Source: Lachnospiraceae bacterium (GTDB taxonomy: Bacteria; Bacillota; Clostridia; Lachnospirales; Lachnospiraceae). From it: DNA of 64,000 nucleotides. The notes under the pieces are model-generated. The model saw only the letters and a list, made by a program, of their open reading frames with translations, made no database searches and was not told the DNA's origin. Location of the stretch: assembly GCA_024399135.1 (NCBI GenBank), contig JAKSHY010000001.1:310001-374000 (forward strand), in the 5' to 3' direction. Shown here one piece after another: positions 1 to 9,720 of this stretch. The first letter of the stretch is position 1; every line of letters starts with the position of its first letter. The position numbers and the translations under genes are program-made.

Positions 1-714
1 AGCTGTATCTCTTCCAATTACGTCAGCTGCCTTTGTAAGATCAAAATCAACATCATTTACAATATTCAACAATTCAATATAGTTAACCTTTAATGGAGCA
101 ACTTCATTCTGTCCCTTAGTTACAGGAACGCGATAGAACTCTCCTTCGTACAGAGTATAGCCACCTTCAGATACTAAATTATCATATACATCTACAGTCT
201 CTACATTAACTGCACATAATTTAATATTAGGATATACATTAGAAAAATATATCTTCGCTTTAGAAATATCAATCTTCTTATTATCAAGAAACATATAATC
301 AATAAGCGACAGGATATCCTTATATAATTCAAACTGCTGAACTACAATCTTCCTGATAGCAAGTTTAAATCCTGCATCCTTTAATTCTTTTATTCTGTTG
401 ATATAAATCTCTTCAGGTTTAACAGAATTATCCATCAAAATTACAATTCTACCCTTAGGAATATCCTTACACTGATCTTCAATAGAAGAAAAAATAGAAA
501 TATTATTAACAGGTACGAATATTTCTTTTTCCCTAGATATCGTTTCAATACCCATAGATTCGATAACTTCAAATCCCTGGATCGAACCTGCTCCATCTCT
601 TTGACCTGTACCAAGCAAAGATGGATTCAAAAGAAGATTGGCCTTCTGTGTGAATAAAGAATATGCCTTAACAATTAAATTTTCATCAAATAAAGGTATT
701 AATGTAGCTAACAT
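1..714 (-). CDS. Degenerate EAL plus HDOD signalling protein (YuxH type), C-terminus cut by window edge
   Basis: I translated this frame directly: it opens with ATG at 714 after a GGAAGGGG ribosome site and stays open for 238 codons to base 1. The product begins MLATLIPLFDENLIVKAYS and resembles the EAL-HDOD family. The segment around EEIYINRIKELKDAGFK corresponds to an EAL-type barrel, but the Glu-Ala-Leu signature is absent, so cyclic-di-GMP hydrolysis is unlikely. After about residue 205 the sequence turns into the start of an HDOD domain (NYIELLNIVNDVDFDLTKAADVIGRD). The gene lies 18 bases after the STAS gene and looks like the last member of that partner-switching operon. The missing C-terminus lies outside the window. 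Family call is by pattern recognition; output function is unknown. Confidence 0.75.
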   Translation of the reverse strand, partial: MLATLIPLFDENLIVKAYSLFTQKANLLLNPSLLGTGQRDGAGSIQGFEVIESMGIETISREKEIFVPVNNISIFSSIEDQCKDIPKGRIVILMDNSVKPEEIYINRIKELKDAGFKLAIRKIVVQQFELYKDILSLIDYMFLDNKKIDISKAKIYFSNVYPNIKLCAVNVETVDVYDNLVSEGGYTLYEGEFYRVPVTKGQNEVAPLKVNYIELLNIVNDVDFDLTKAADVIGRDTA

Positions 715-732
715 ATTAACCCCTTCCCAAAT

Positions 733-1029
733 TTACTCTATAGTTAAAATATCTACGAAACCAGTAATCTCAAATACTTCCATAACTGAAGGTGCAACAT
801 TGACTACCTTCATTGTTCCAACCTTATTCATAGTCTTCTGAGTTGCTAATAAAACTCTTAATCCAGCCGATGAAATATACTCAAGTTCTTTAAGATCGAA
901 AACTAAATCCTTAACACCTTCTAAAACTTCAGAAAGCTTACCCTCAAGCTCTGGGGCTGTTGTTGTATCCAGTCTTCCAGATAATGCAATATTTAAAACT
1001 TCACCTGTTGTATTTGTATTAATAAGCAT
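733..1029 (-). CDS. STAS-domain anti-sigma factor antagonist (SpoIIAA/RsbV-like)
   Basis: About 98 residues, a single STAS domain. The core LVFDLKELEYISSAGLRVLL carries the conserved Ser-Ser-Ala-Gly whose first or second serine is the phosphorylation site in SpoIIAA/RsbV. The protein should bind the anti-sigma kinase encoded just upstream when unphosphorylated and release that kinase's target. A longer frame starts at 1041, but its first codons contain the ribosome site GGAGG, five bases before the ATG at 1029, so 1029 is chosen. It sits 60 bases after the anti-sigma gene and 18 before the EAL-HDOD gene, consistent with one operon with the phosphatase at 1490-3925. Which sigma factor or other output is controlled cannot be told here. 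Confidence 0.88.
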   Translation of the reverse strand: MLINTNTTGEVLNIALSGRLDTTTAPELEGKLSEVLEGVKDLVFDLKELEYISSAGLRVLLATQKTMNKVGTMKVVNVAPSVMEVFEITGFVDILTIE

Positions 1030-1089
1030 AATAACCTCCATATATTTTTATATATTATAACATAAAAGTGACAAAAAAATATGATTTAA

Positions 1090-1488
1090 CTACCATTTTT
1101 TGACTATTTTTAATATATTCTGATTATTTATTCTGTCATAGCTTACTTCATCCATGGATTTCTTAACCATGAATATCCCTAATCCTCCTATAGCTCTATC
1201 TTCTGCAGATAAAGTAATGTCAGGGTCTTCCTTTTCTAATGGATTAAAAGCTATTCCCTCATCTTTAAATATCACTTCACATGAAGAATTCTTTGTAATA
1301 ATACTTATCTTTACCTTACCATCATTTGATTCATAAGCATAATTGGCCACATTAACGAAAATTTCTTCAGCGCACACTGACATTTGCATTACAATTTTCA
1401 TTGGTGCAGCTACTTTTTCGAGTTCACTTTCTAAGTCGCCAAGAAAACTATTTAATTCTCCAACTTTTGCATCATATATTTTTTCCAA
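1090..1488 (-). CDS. Anti-sigma factor serine kinase, HATPase_c (RsbW/SpoIIAB-like)
   Basis: Small GHKL ATPase. The N box is AEEIFVNVANYAY, the G1 box is FKDEGIAFNP, and GGLGIFMVKKSMDEVSY is the G2/lid segment, giving a complete RsbW-type kinase fold. It should phosphorylate the STAS protein downstream and sequester a sigma factor or another target. The frame also offers ATG at 1506, inside the phosphatase gene, but an AAGGAG site at 1501-1496 lies correctly before a TTG at 1488, just past the phosphatase stop, so TTG is preferred. Tight coupling to the upstream phosphatase suggests translational coupling. N-terminal choice is the main uncertainty. Confidence 0.85.
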   Translation of the reverse strand: MEKIYDAKVGELNSFLGDLESELEKVAAPMKIVMQMSVCAEEIFVNVANYAYESNDGKVKISIITKNSSCEVIFKDEGIAFNPLEKEDPDITLSAEDRAIGGLGIFMVKKSMDEVSYDRINNQNILKIVKKW

Positions 1489-1489
1489 A

Positions 1490-3925
1490 CTAATTCTCCT
1501 TACCATTATATTTTAAACATAGCATGGTAATATCATCGAACTGCGGAGCGTCCTTTACGAATCCATCAACATCCTCTTTTAACATTTTCAAAATATTCTC
1601 AACCGATTGCTCATTAGCACAGTGTGAATTTAAGTTATCAATCAATCTATCATCACCGTATAGTTCATTATTAGAATCAGTAGCTTCTGTTACACCATCC
1701 GTATAAAGAACAATAATATCGCCCTCTTCTAACCAGGCCTCCTGCTTTTTATATTTAAGTCCTTCCATACCTGCCATAACAAGACCTGGTCTGGACTTCA
1801 AGAATTCATATTCACCATTTTTTCTTTTAAGGGCTGGGAAATTATGTCCAGCATTAATAAATTCAATATGTCCGGTCGACAATTCAAGGATTCCCATCCA
1901 TACAGTCACGAACATATTAGCCTCATTATTAGAAGAAAGCTTATCATTAGCTCTTGTTGCCACCTCATCAACAGAAAAACCAGCCTCTGCTATACTTTTT
2001 AACATAGTCTTGGATGACATCATGAACATAGCTGCAGGAATTCCTTTTCCTGAAACGTCAGCAATTGTAATTGCAAGATGATCATTATCTATATAATAAA
2101 AATCATAGAAATCACCACCAACCTCTTTCGCTGTATACATACTTGCGAAAATATCAAATTCCTTCCTGTTTAACGCAACCGAGTCAAGTGGTGGAAGTGC
2201 GGAATGCTGAATGTTTTTGGCGTATTCCAATTCTTTATTAATTCTATTTTCAGCCTCTTTAATATACCTTTTCAGCGTACTGACTGTAGAATTAATATCA
2301 TCAGAAAGACTCGCAAATTCCTGATTATTCATAACCTCTACTGTAACATCTAAATTACCACCTGTAATTTCAGCAAGCTTTAAGTTAATCTTCTGTATAT
2401 TATCAACTACAATTTTCTTAATCAAAATATAAATTGCAGCGAACAATACTGCAAATAATATAATCTCCGTGAATGTATTAACATACATAACCATATTACG
2501 ATTAAAAAGTGCTTCATCCGCTGGGTATACAGCTATAATTTTGTAACCTTCAGTTGTTGAGTACATACAAAAGGCTTCTTTATCATATGCCTTAACATCA
2601 AGGACTTCCATTTCCACGATTTCATCTTTTACGCTCCATCCAACCTCAGACAATTTCTTTCCAGAATTCTTCAAAGAGCCTGAAATAATATAATTTTCAG
2701 CATCTACAATTGTAATATATCCACTTTTTCCTATATGTCTGTTGTACGCAGCATTTATTACAGAATTACCAATATCCTGTTGGAACTGCTTGGCATCATA
2801 TCCTATTTGAAGGTAACAGCCTCTATCAAGAATAGCCCCGGCATATTTTCGCCATACCTCAGCATTAATTGTTATAGGCTGATATTCCTGGATTACTACA
2901 TTAGAATCATTGAATAAATCCATGAATTCCTTTGACTGCTCTCCACTTTTCATATCAAAACCAACAAAATCATCATTAGTACTATATGAAATATGCAAAT
3001 CAGAATCTATGATATTTATTTCTGAAATATTATATATACCCGCAAGATATTTTAAATAGCTGTTTGACAAATTCTTCTGGGAAATAACCTGATAAGATAT
3101 ATTCTTCGTAAGCTCAATCAGATTACGATTCGATGCTTCAACAATTTCTCCCTTAACATCGTCAATATTAGTAGTAAGAAGCTGCTTAATATCATTTTCT
3201 GAAACTCTGTTCTGCCTTGAATATGACATAATACAGGTTAATAAAAATGCTAATACCACAACAACCATTAGCCAGCTTTGAATAAGCTCTGAAATATGAA
3301 TTTCTTTTTTATTAAATAAATTGAATTTCTTTTTAGAAATTAAAGATACCACCAAAAGGGCTAAAGAAACTGCAAGCCCGTTACATACAAACATTGGTAC
3401 AGTTAATATTTTTAATATTTCAACTACCTTTTGAAGCTGATCAACATTGGTAAAGAACATAATGCTAAGGTGAATAGCTTCAACAATAATTCCAATAAAA
3501 AGACCCATCAAAAATCCAGGAATTTTATTATCAAGAAGGAATTTTCTTATTAAATAAGCTATGATACCAGCTAAAATACATGCAAGCGAACATGCAATCT
3601 GCGTAAAATCTCCAGCCAAGCCATACCAGACTGCGACATATCTGAATACACCGCCTATAACGCCCGCAATAATACCTGCTTCACCACCAAAAATAAGGCC
3701 TGCACATAAAATAGAGGCATCTCTAACATTAGCAAGTGCACCGCCAACATCAACTCCATATATTGTTCCAAGGCATGCTAGAATACCAAAAAATACGCCT
3801 ATGATAATTTGCCAGAAATTTCGACTGAATTTAGCAACATTAATTTTAGTTGAAATATAATAGAACAATGCAGAAAAAAATACAGGAGTAACCGCAAGTA
3901 ATATTATTTCAGAATATATTCCCAT
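1490..3925 (-). CDS. Membrane PP2C-family serine phosphatase with LytS-like 5TM sensor (SpoIIE/RsbU type)
   Basis: 811 residues. The first ~200 are hydrophobic and match the 5TM LytS-YhcK receptor type (VDVGGALANVRDASILCAGL, FGGEAGIIAGVIGGVFRY). A further membrane helix near 215-235 leads to an extracytoplasmic sensor of about 250 residues, then a helix near 485-505, a HAMP-like linker and a coiled segment containing KELEYAKNIQHSALP. The C-terminal ~210 residues are a PP2C/SpoIIE phosphatase: metal motifs GGDFYDF (about 600), DVSGKGIPAAMFM, LYTDGVTEA and FDDITML. It should dephosphorylate the STAS protein encoded two genes downstream. It follows the rny terminator, so it probably starts its own transcript. 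Two sensor modules on one phosphatase suggest dual inputs. Confidence 0.9.
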   Translation of the reverse strand: MGIYSEIILLAVTPVFFSALFYYISTKINVAKFSRNFWQIIIGVFFGILACLGTIYGVDVGGALANVRDASILCAGLIFGGEAGIIAGVIGGVFRYVAVWYGLAGDFTQIACSLACILAGIIAYLIRKFLLDNKIPGFLMGLFIGIIVEAIHLSIMFFTNVDQLQKVVEILKILTVPMFVCNGLAVSLALLVVSLISKKKFNLFNKKEIHISELIQSWLMVVVVLAFLLTCIMSYSRQNRVSENDIKQLLTTNIDDVKGEIVEASNRNLIELTKNISYQVISQKNLSNSYLKYLAGIYNISEINIIDSDLHISYSTNDDFVGFDMKSGEQSKEFMDLFNDSNVVIQEYQPITINAEVWRKYAGAILDRGCYLQIGYDAKQFQQDIGNSVINAAYNRHIGKSGYITIVDAENYIISGSLKNSGKKLSEVGWSVKDEIVEMEVLDVKAYDKEAFCMYSTTEGYKIIAVYPADEALFNRNMVMYVNTFTEIILFAVLFAAIYILIKKIVVDNIQKINLKLAEITGGNLDVTVEVMNNQEFASLSDDINSTVSTLKRYIKEAENRINKELEYAKNIQHSALPPLDSVALNRKEFDIFASMYTAKEVGGDFYDFYYIDNDHLAITIADVSGKGIPAAMFMMSSKTMLKSIAEAGFSVDEVATRANDKLSSNNEANMFVTVWMGILELSTGHIEFINAGHNFPALKRKNGEYEFLKSRPGLVMAGMEGLKYKKQEAWLEEGDIIVLYTDGVTEATDSNNELYGDDRLIDNLNSHCANEQSVENILKMLKEDVDGFVKDAPQFDDITMLCLKYNGKEN

Positions 3926-3950
3926 ATAATGATTCCTCTATGAATAATTT

Positions 3951-3985
3951 AAATAAAAACCCTGAAAACTTTTCAGTTTTCAGGG
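3951..3985 (-). terminator. Intrinsic terminator after rny
   Basis: A perfect 11-base-pair stem (CCCTGAAAACT with AGTTTTCAGGG, 3960-3985) with a four-base loop; on the minus strand it is followed by GTTTTTATTT. It lies 24 bases past the rny stop and before the phosphatase start, separating the two transcripts. Confidence 0.88.
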
Positions 3986-4009
3986 CTTATGATTTAATAA
4001 AGAATTTCT

Positions 4010-5560
4010 TTATTTAGCGTAGTCAATAACTCTGGATTCACGAATTACATTTACCTTAACCTGGCCTGGATATTCCATTTCTGCTTCAATTTTCTTAGAA
4101 ATATCACGTGCCATAATAATCATATCTGTATCCGATACCTGTTCTGGGACTACCATTACACGAATCTCTCTACCTGCCTGAATAGCAAAAGATTTATCGA
4201 CACCCTTAAATTCATTAGCGATGTCTTCTAATTGTCTAAGTCTTGTTGTATATGTCTCAAGTGTTTCACGTCTAGCACCAGGTCTTGCTGCTGAAATAGC
4301 ATCAGATGCCTGTACTATACATGCAATAAGTGACTGAGGTTCCACATCACCATGGTGGGATTCAACTGCATTAATAACAATCTTCGATTCCTTATATTTC
4401 TTACACAATTCAACACCAAGCTGAATATGTGTACCTTCCATTTCCTGGTCAACAGCCTTTCCTATATCATGTAAAAGACCTGCACGCTTTGCAACTCTGA
4501 CATCTAAGCCAAGTTCTGCTGCTAATAGACCGGATAACTGAGCAACCTCAATTGAATGCTTAAGTGCATTCTGTCCATAACTGGTTCTATATTTCATCTT
4601 GCCAAGAAGTCTTACCAATTCCGGATGAATTCCATGAACTCCTACCTCTAATGTAGCAGATTCACCTTCTTCTTTAATAATAGTCTCGACTTCTTTTTGC
4701 GCTTTTTCAACCATCTCTTCAATACGAGCTGGATGAATACGTCCATCAACAATCAGCTTTTCAAGTGCTATACGAGCTACTTCTCTTCTGATTGGATCAA
4801 AACTTGATAATACAACAGCTTCTGGTGTGTCATCGATAATCAAATCAACACCTGTCATGGTTTCAAGAGTTCTAATATTTCTACCCTCTCTACCAATAAT
4901 TCTACCCTTCATTTCATCGTTAGGTAGTGGAACTACTGATATTGTTGTTTCAGATACGTGATCTGCAGCACATTTCTGGATTGCAGTAACAACATAATCC
5001 TTAGCTTTCTTATCAGCTTCTTCCTTGGCCCTGGTCTCCATTTCCTTGATCATCACGGCCGTTTCATGTTTTACTTCATCTTCAACAATTCTTAATAAAT
5101 ACTCTTTTGCTTGTTCGGAGGTTAAACCTGAGATTCTCTCGAGTTCGTGCAATCTTTGTTCGTTAAGCTTAGAAATTTCTGCCTTTTCTTTAGCCAATTC
5201 TTCTTCTCTTTGGGCTAAAGCAGACTCTTTCTTTTCAATTGCCTCTGCCTTCTTGTCAACGTTTTCCTCTTTTTGCTGAACCCTACGCTCATATCTTTGA
5301 GCTTCTGCGCGACGCTCCTTAATTTCTTTATCAAGTTCGTTCTTAGCCTTAATAGACTCTTCCTTGACTTCAAGTAAGGATTCACGCTTTTTAGTTTCTG
5401 CAGTTTTTAAAGCTTCATCAACAATTTCTCTAGCTTTATTCTCAGCCGAACCTATCTTTTCCTTGCCAAGCTTCTCCTGATGCTTAGCTGACAAAATCCA
5501 GGCTACTGGAGCTGAAACAACTAAAGTGGCGGCAACTGCTATCACTACTTCTAAAAGCAT
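4010..5560 (-). CDS. rny: Ribonuclease Y
   Basis: 516 residues, normal for RNase Y, the membrane-anchored endoribonuclease that initiates mRNA decay in Firmicutes. Residues 1-22 are the membrane anchor, about 25-195 a long charged coiled coil, then a KH domain with [11 protein letters not shown] and an HD domain with [13 protein letters not shown] and ESHHGD. The C-terminus [17 protein letters not shown] is typical. The ATG at 5560 follows GGAGG by about 11 bases, a slightly long spacing. It follows recX on the same strand with 130 bases between, in which a good promoter is seen, and ends in a clear terminator, so it is probably monocistronic. Confidence 0.97.
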   Translation of the reverse strand: MLLEVVIAVAATLVVSAPVAWILSAKHQEKLGKEKIGSAENKAREIVDEALKTAETKKRESLLEVKEESIKAKNELDKEIKERRAEAQRYERRVQQKEENVDKKAEAIEKKESALAQREEELAKEKAEISKLNEQRLHELERISGLTSEQAKEYLLRIVEDEVKHETAVMIKEMETRAKEEADKKAKDYVVTAIQKCAADHVSETTISVVPLPNDEMKGRIIGREGRNIRTLETMTGVDLIIDDTPEAVVLSSFDPIRREVARIALEKLIVDGRIHPARIEEMVEKAQKEVETIIKEEGESATLEVGVHGIHPELVRLLGKMKYRTSYGQNALKHSIEVAQLSGLLAAELGLDVRVAKRAGLLHDIGKAVDQEMEGTHIQLGVELCKKYKESKIVINAVESHHGDVEPQSLIACIVQASDAISAARPGARRETLETYTTRLRQLEDIANEFKGVDKSFAIQAGREIRVMVVPEQVSDTDMIIMARDISKKIEAEMEYPGQVKVNVIRESRVIDYAK

Positions 5561-5651
5561 GATCTTGAGTACCTCCTATTTAATTTTCATTGTACAATAT
5601 TGAAATAGATATGCCTAAATAGGCAATCTAAAACAGTCTACAACATTATTT

Positions 5652-5680
5652 AGTCTACTGTAAGTATCAAGTTATGTCAA
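5652..5680 (-). promoter_or_regulatory. Probable sigma-A promoter of rny
   Basis: On the minus strand TTGACA (5680-5675), a 17-base spacer, then TAGACT (5657-5652), about 92 bases before the rny start. The -35 is perfect, the -10 four of six. It also lies immediately beyond the end of recX. Confidence 0.6.
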
Positions 5681-5690
5681 GTAAAAACAC

Positions 5691-6314
5691 TCAATCGAAG
5701 GATTCTAAATCTCCAATTATCTTTTTAATTTTAGATGAAGAAAACCCCTTTCTTGCAAGTTTTCCTAGCAATTTCATCTTTTCTTCATATGTTACAGAAT
5801 TAATATCAACACCTGATTTTTTAATAAATTTTATTATCTGTTCTTCTTCTAAATCATCACCGTCTATGCTCCACTCATTTTCAATAGCCTCATTGATTAT
5901 ATCCTTTGAAACACCCTTTTGAGTTAAATCAAAAATAAGCTTCTTTTTATTCTTCCTATCCTTATATGTATTAATAAAATCACATGCATACTGATAATCA
6001 TCAAGATAATGATATGAAGACACATAATCTATAGCAACATTTACTATTAATTCAGGATAACCTCCATCAGACAATTTGTCTCTTAATCCCTTTACAGTAT
6101 ATGGTCTTACTTTTAAAAGATTCATGGCCCTAAGCTTCGCTCTTTTAGGAAGAATAACACTCATAATCTCATCATAAGCTTTCTCATCCAGAGACTCCCC
6201 TTCTTTTATCCTATAAAGACGAACTTCCCCTTTGTATAACACAAAGGAGAAGTCATTCTCTAATAATATCTTAACTCTATTCTTATTAATTTCCTGAATC
6301 TTCTTTACCAGCAT
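5691..6314 (-). CDS. recX: RecX, regulator of RecA
   Basis: Regulatory protein that binds RecA filaments and limits their activity. The sequence has the repeating three-helix modules of the family ([57 protein letters not shown]). The open frame begins at 6335, inside recA; comparison with usual RecX N-termini favours the ATG at 6314 ([15 protein letters not shown]), giving 207 residues, still overlapping the last 29 bases of recA. No strong ribosome site is visible, so translation may be coupled to recA. Start uncertain; family secure. Confidence 0.88.
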   Translation of the reverse strand: MLVKKIQEINKNRVKILLENDFSFVLYKGEVRLYRIKEGESLDEKAYDEIMSVILPKRAKLRAMNLLKVRPYTVKGLRDKLSDGGYPELIVNVAIDYVSSYHYLDDYQYACDFINTYKDRKNKKKLIFDLTQKGVSKDIINEAIENEWSIDGDDLEEEQIIKFIKKSGVDINSVTYEEKMKLLGKLARKGFSSSKIKKIIGDLESFD

Positions 6315-7317
6315 CCGAAGAACCATCCAATCCATAATGTGATCTTACTAATAAATTAATTTCCTCTAAAAGTTCAGGATTATCCTTAAGATACTGCTTG
6401 GTATTTTCTCTTCCCTGTCCAATCTTATTGCCATTATAAGCGTACCATGCACCTGACTTGTTAATAATGTCTGCATCTGCTGCTAAATCTAATATATCTC
6501 CAACAGCAGAAATACCTTCGCCGAAAATGATATCAAATTCTGCCTCTTTAAAAGGAGGAGCAATCTTATTCTTAACAACCTTAACTCTGGTTCTGTTTCC
6601 TATTGCTTCTCCACCCTGCTTAAGAGTCTCTACTCTTCTAACATCCATTCTAACAGATGAATAGAATTTTAACGCACGTCCACCTGTAGTAGTTTCAGGA
6701 TTACCAAACATAATTCCAACCTTTTCACGAAGCTGGTTAATGAATACAACAGAACAATTAGACTTCGAAATAACTGCAGTAAGCTTTCTTAAAGCCTGAC
6801 TCATAAGTCTTGCCTGAAGACCAACATGTGAGTCACCCATATCACCATCAATCTCTGCTTTAGGAACAAGAGCTGCAACCGAGTCAACTACAACAATATC
6901 AATAGCCCCAGATCTTACCATAGTTTCAGTAATTTCTAACGCCTGTTCTCCATTGTCAGGCTGTGAAATATAAAGATTATCAACATCAACGCCAATATTC
7001 TTAGCATATACAGGATCAAGTGCATGTTCTGCATCAATAAAGCCTGCTATACCACCTCTTTTTTGAACCTCAGCAATCATATGTAATGTTACTGTAGTTT
7101 TACCTGAAGATTCAGGTCCATATATTTCAATAATTCTACCCTTAGGAATACCACCCAATCCTAAAGCAATATCCAGGCTTAAAGAACCTGTAGGAATAGT
7201 TTCAACATTTATAGTATTAGCAGGATCGCCAAGTTTCATAACTGCGCCCTTACCATACTGTTTTTCAATCTGACCAATAGCAGCATCTAATGCCTTAAGT
7301 TTTTCATCTCTTTCCAT
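6286..7317 (-). CDS. recA: Recombinase RecA
   Basis: 343 residues. Walker A GPESSGKT at 67-74, Walker B region [12 protein letters not shown]1/L2 loops around [19 protein letters not shown] and [22 protein letters not shown]. It catalyses strand exchange and LexA autocleavage in the SOS response. The ATG at 7317 has AAGGAGA upstream. Two LexA-type boxes lie over the promoter. recX overlaps its 3' end, forming a recA-recX operon. Confidence 0.99.
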   Translation of the reverse strand: MERDEKLKALDAAIGQIEKQYGKGAVMKLGDPANTINVETIPTGSLSLDIALGLGGIPKGRIIEIYGPESSGKTTVTLHMIAEVQKRGGIAGFIDAEHALDPVYAKNIGVDVDNLYISQPDNGEQALEITETMVRSGAIDIVVVDSVAALVPKAEIDGDMGDSHVGLQARLMSQALRKLTAVISKSNCSVVFINQLREKVGIMFGNPETTTGGRALKFYSSVRMDVRRVETLKQGGEAIGNRTRVKVVKNKIAPPFKEAEFDIIFGEGISAVGDILDLAADADIINKSGAWYAYNGNKIGQGRENTKQYLKDNPELLEEINLLVRSHYGLDGSSDAGKEDSGN

Positions 7318-7334
7318 GTACGTTCTCCTTCTTT

Positions 7335-7348
7335 AGAACATCTGTTCT
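7335..7348 (-). promoter_or_regulatory. LexA (DinR) box at the recA transcription start
   Basis: AGAACATCTGTTCT, a perfect GAAC-N4-GTTC palindrome matching the Gram-positive LexA consensus core. It lies just downstream of the recA -10 hexamer, where repressor binding would block initiation. Confidence 0.8.
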
Positions 7349-7354
7349 ATTGTT

Positions 7355-7383
7355 AGAATAAAACAAACGTTCGATTTTGTCAA
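7355..7383 (-). promoter_or_regulatory. recA promoter with an embedded LexA box
   Basis: Minus strand TTGACA (7383-7378), 17-base spacer, TATTCT (7360-7355). The spacer contains CGAACGTTTGTTTT (7373-7360), a second LexA-type box with one perfect half site (CGAAC) and one degenerate half. Two operators on one SOS promoter suggest tight repression. Confidence 0.8.
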
Positions 7384-7390
7384 CTTCTTT

Positions 7391-7604
7391 TTTAATTTGT
7401 TTCATTAGTTACTTTTCTTTTCACATATATTTATCATATATATGATTCAGTATCCTTACTGGTATATGTACATCTTACAGTTAGTTTGGTCCCAATATAT
7501 GTACTTTACCATAAATCTAATTTAGTTTGAGGAATATCGACGAATTGTCCAATAGAATTTACTAAAGTCATAATAGCATGTTTAATAACCAATGGCAAGT
7601 GCGG
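7391..7604. other. Non-coding stretch between recA promoter and kinase terminator
   Basis: AT-rich; I see no convincing gene, RNA structure or regulatory motif here on either strand apart from the flanking recA promoter and the terminator at 7605-7650. Confidence 0.5.
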
Positions 7605-7650
7605 TTTTAAAAAAGAACAAATCTCTGATTTTGCTCAAAGATTTGTTCTT
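7605..7650 (-). terminator. Intrinsic terminator of the hybrid kinase gene
   Basis: Twelve-base stem AAGAACAAATCT (7613-7624) with AGATTTGTTCTT (7639-7650); on the minus strand it runs into TTTTTTAAAA. It starts four bases past the stop codon of the kinase at 7654. Confidence 0.82.
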
Positions 7651-7653
7651 ATA

Positions 7654-9705
7654 TTAATTTTCAATATATTCTTCTGGAAGGAATTTCCACAATTTTTCAT
7701 TCAATTCCTTCTGTGTAGTAGGTTTAAATGCAACATCTGAAAAACCATCATTATAATACTCTTCAAATGCTCCCTTAATTGCATTCGCAGTAAGAACTAC
7801 TATAGGAGTATCCTTATTAAGTCCATCTTCCTGTTCTTTAATTCTATGCATTGATTCAATACCATCCATATCAGGCATCAAATGATCCATGAAAATGATA
7901 TCGAATTTTTTCTTATTAGTGTAGTCAAGCGCAACGCTTCCACTTGTAGCAGATGCAATCTGTATTCCAGTCTCCTTTAAAAGACCCATAACAACCTTTA
8001 TATTCATTACGTTATCATCTACAACCAGAATATGAGCTCGTGGAGCCTTAATTAATTCTTTTTCCTCGGTATCCTGCTGAAGAACCCCCTTCTCATCCTT
8101 CATGAAATCTCCTATAGGAGTAGGATCAATCATTTCCTGTCTTATAGAGAACGAGAACTGTGAACCAAGCCCATATACAGAATCTACGAAAAGCTTAGTT
8201 CCCATAAGAGTAAGAAGCTGGGTTACAATATTAATTCCAAGACCAGTTCCTTCTATATTACGATTACTCTTTTCGTCGATTCTTTCGAACGGATCATACA
8301 GTTTCGCAATATCTTCTTCCTTAATACCTTTTCCTGTATCTTTGACCGTGAATTTAAGTAAAACGCTTGCTCTACCTTTTCCTTCAAGAGATACCTTTAA
8401 TGTAACAGTACCAGTTTCTGTATATTTAACAGCATTACTTAATAGATTCGTAAGAACCTGCTTGATTCTTACATCATCTCCATGTAAAACTGACGGAATA
8501 TTTTCATCAATATCAAACACCAGCTTAAGATTCTTCTCTTTCGCCTTGAAGCTGAACATTACGAATTCTTCTCTAATAAACTTCTTAAAATCATAATCAT
8601 CTTCAACAATGCTCATCTTTCCAGATTCAATCTTACTAAAATCAAGAATATCATTAATAATATTAAGAAGATTATGAGCAGCGCCTGAAGCATCCTTTGC
8701 ATATCCAATAATGTTTGAATTATCAGACTCATTCATTATCATCTCATTCATTCCCATGATTGCATTCATAGGAGTTCTGATTTCGTGAGACATTCTTGCT
8801 AAGAAACTACTCTTGGCTTGGTTAGCTTTAACAGCAGCATTCTTTGCTTCTTCAGCCATTTCTCGGGTTTTGATAGCGGCTTCCTTTGCTTCTTCAGCTT
8901 CTTTAAATGCTATTTCTGCCTGAAGTTTGGATGTTTCAGCTTCTAATCTCAATCTGTCAGCAATTTCTTTTGCCTTTTCCAGATCATCCTTACTTCTTCG
9001 AAGCTCATCCATGGATTCTACCATCTTCTTATAATCAGGAGTTTCGAGCGATAACTGGATAATAAGAATAGCAAGTGTAACACCAAACAAAATAAATAAC
9101 GTAGATGCATCTATAATTAATTCTACTATTACACCTGCCAAAACAGTCATAACGAAGAAAATAATAGACTTATACTGCACAGGCGTAAAATATTTTCGAT
9201 TTCTAAACGCTGTATAGAGAATAATCGCAAGCAGAATCGCTGGCACTATTGTATTCAAAAGATAGAAAGGTCCTGTCTGGAACTTTCCATTCTCATCAAC
9301 ATATGAAATAAATCCAGTGAAGAGATTTAATACACCAGCTATTACGAAAATAATAACTACAAAAACAGTAGACAAATCCGCAATCGTATTAATCCTGTTT
9401 ACTTCCTTATCCATGAAATATGCTTTAACATACGAATAAGCGAAATAAGTCAGGAACGCGACGCAGACATTAAATGAAGTTCTACATAAATTGGAAACAA
9501 AATGAGGAAAATACTCAGTATATGTTTCGGTGATATTCATAAGAATATCAACGAAACACGCAACAAGATTAGTATTAACTAATCGATAGAACATTTTATT
9601 TGAATTAGATACATCCGCATATCTTCTGCCCACGGACAAATATATAATGAGCAGAATGAATATAGACGCTATTACGAAATCAATGTTGTGAATAAGTCCA
9701 AACAT
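7654..9705 (-). CDS. Membrane hybrid histidine kinase with C-terminal receiver
   Basis: 683 residues. The first ~225 form six or seven membrane helices with no large external loop. A long Ala/Glu/Lys-rich coiled coil follows (about 230-305), then HisKA with the phospho-acceptor in MSHEIRTPMNAIMGM, an ATPase domain (NLLSNAVKYT, DTGKGI, GTGLG), and a receiver (acidic pair VVDDN, phospho-acceptor Asp in DIIFMDHLMPDMDG, Lys in FKP). The architecture implies a phosphorelay that needs an HPt protein. It is 15 bases after pgsA and ends with a terminator, so it is probably the last gene of the yicC-gmk-rpoZ-rimO-pgsA run, an odd companion to housekeeping genes. The stimulus is unknown. Confidence 0.9.
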   Translation of the reverse strand: MFGLIHNIDFVIASIFILLIIYLSVGRRYADVSNSNKMFYRLVNTNLVACFVDILMNITETYTEYFPHFVSNLCRTSFNVCVAFLTYFAYSYVKAYFMDKEVNRINTIADLSTVFVVIIFVIAGVLNLFTGFISYVDENGKFQTGPFYLLNTIVPAILLAIILYTAFRNRKYFTPVQYKSIIFFVMTVLAGVIVELIIDASTLFILFGVTLAILIIQLSLETPDYKKMVESMDELRRSKDDLEKAKEIADRLRLEAETSKLQAEIAFKEAEEAKEAAIKTREMAEEAKNAAVKANQAKSSFLARMSHEIRTPMNAIMGMNEMIMNESDNSNIIGYAKDASGAAHNLLNIINDILDFSKIESGKMSIVEDDYDFKKFIREEFVMFSFKAKEKNLKLVFDIDENIPSVLHGDDVRIKQVLTNLLSNAVKYTETGTVTLKVSLEGKGRASVLLKFTVKDTGKGIKEEDIAKLYDPFERIDEKSNRNIEGTGLGINIVTQLLTLMGTKLFVDSVYGLGSQFSFSIRQEMIDPTPIGDFMKDEKGVLQQDTEEKELIKAPRAHILVVDDNVMNIKVVMGLLKETGIQIASATSGSVALDYTNKKKFDIIFMDHLMPDMDGIESMHRIKEQEDGLNKDTPIVVLTANAIKGAFEEYYNDGFSDVAFKPTTQKELNEKLWKFLPEEYIEN

Positions 9706-9720
9706 ACTTACCTTCCGATA

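Noticed and set aside
8102..8596. 164-codon frame on the plus strand
   Set aside because: Antisense shadow of the hybrid kinase gene; composition rich in Ser/Pro/Leu, no ribosome site, no domain.
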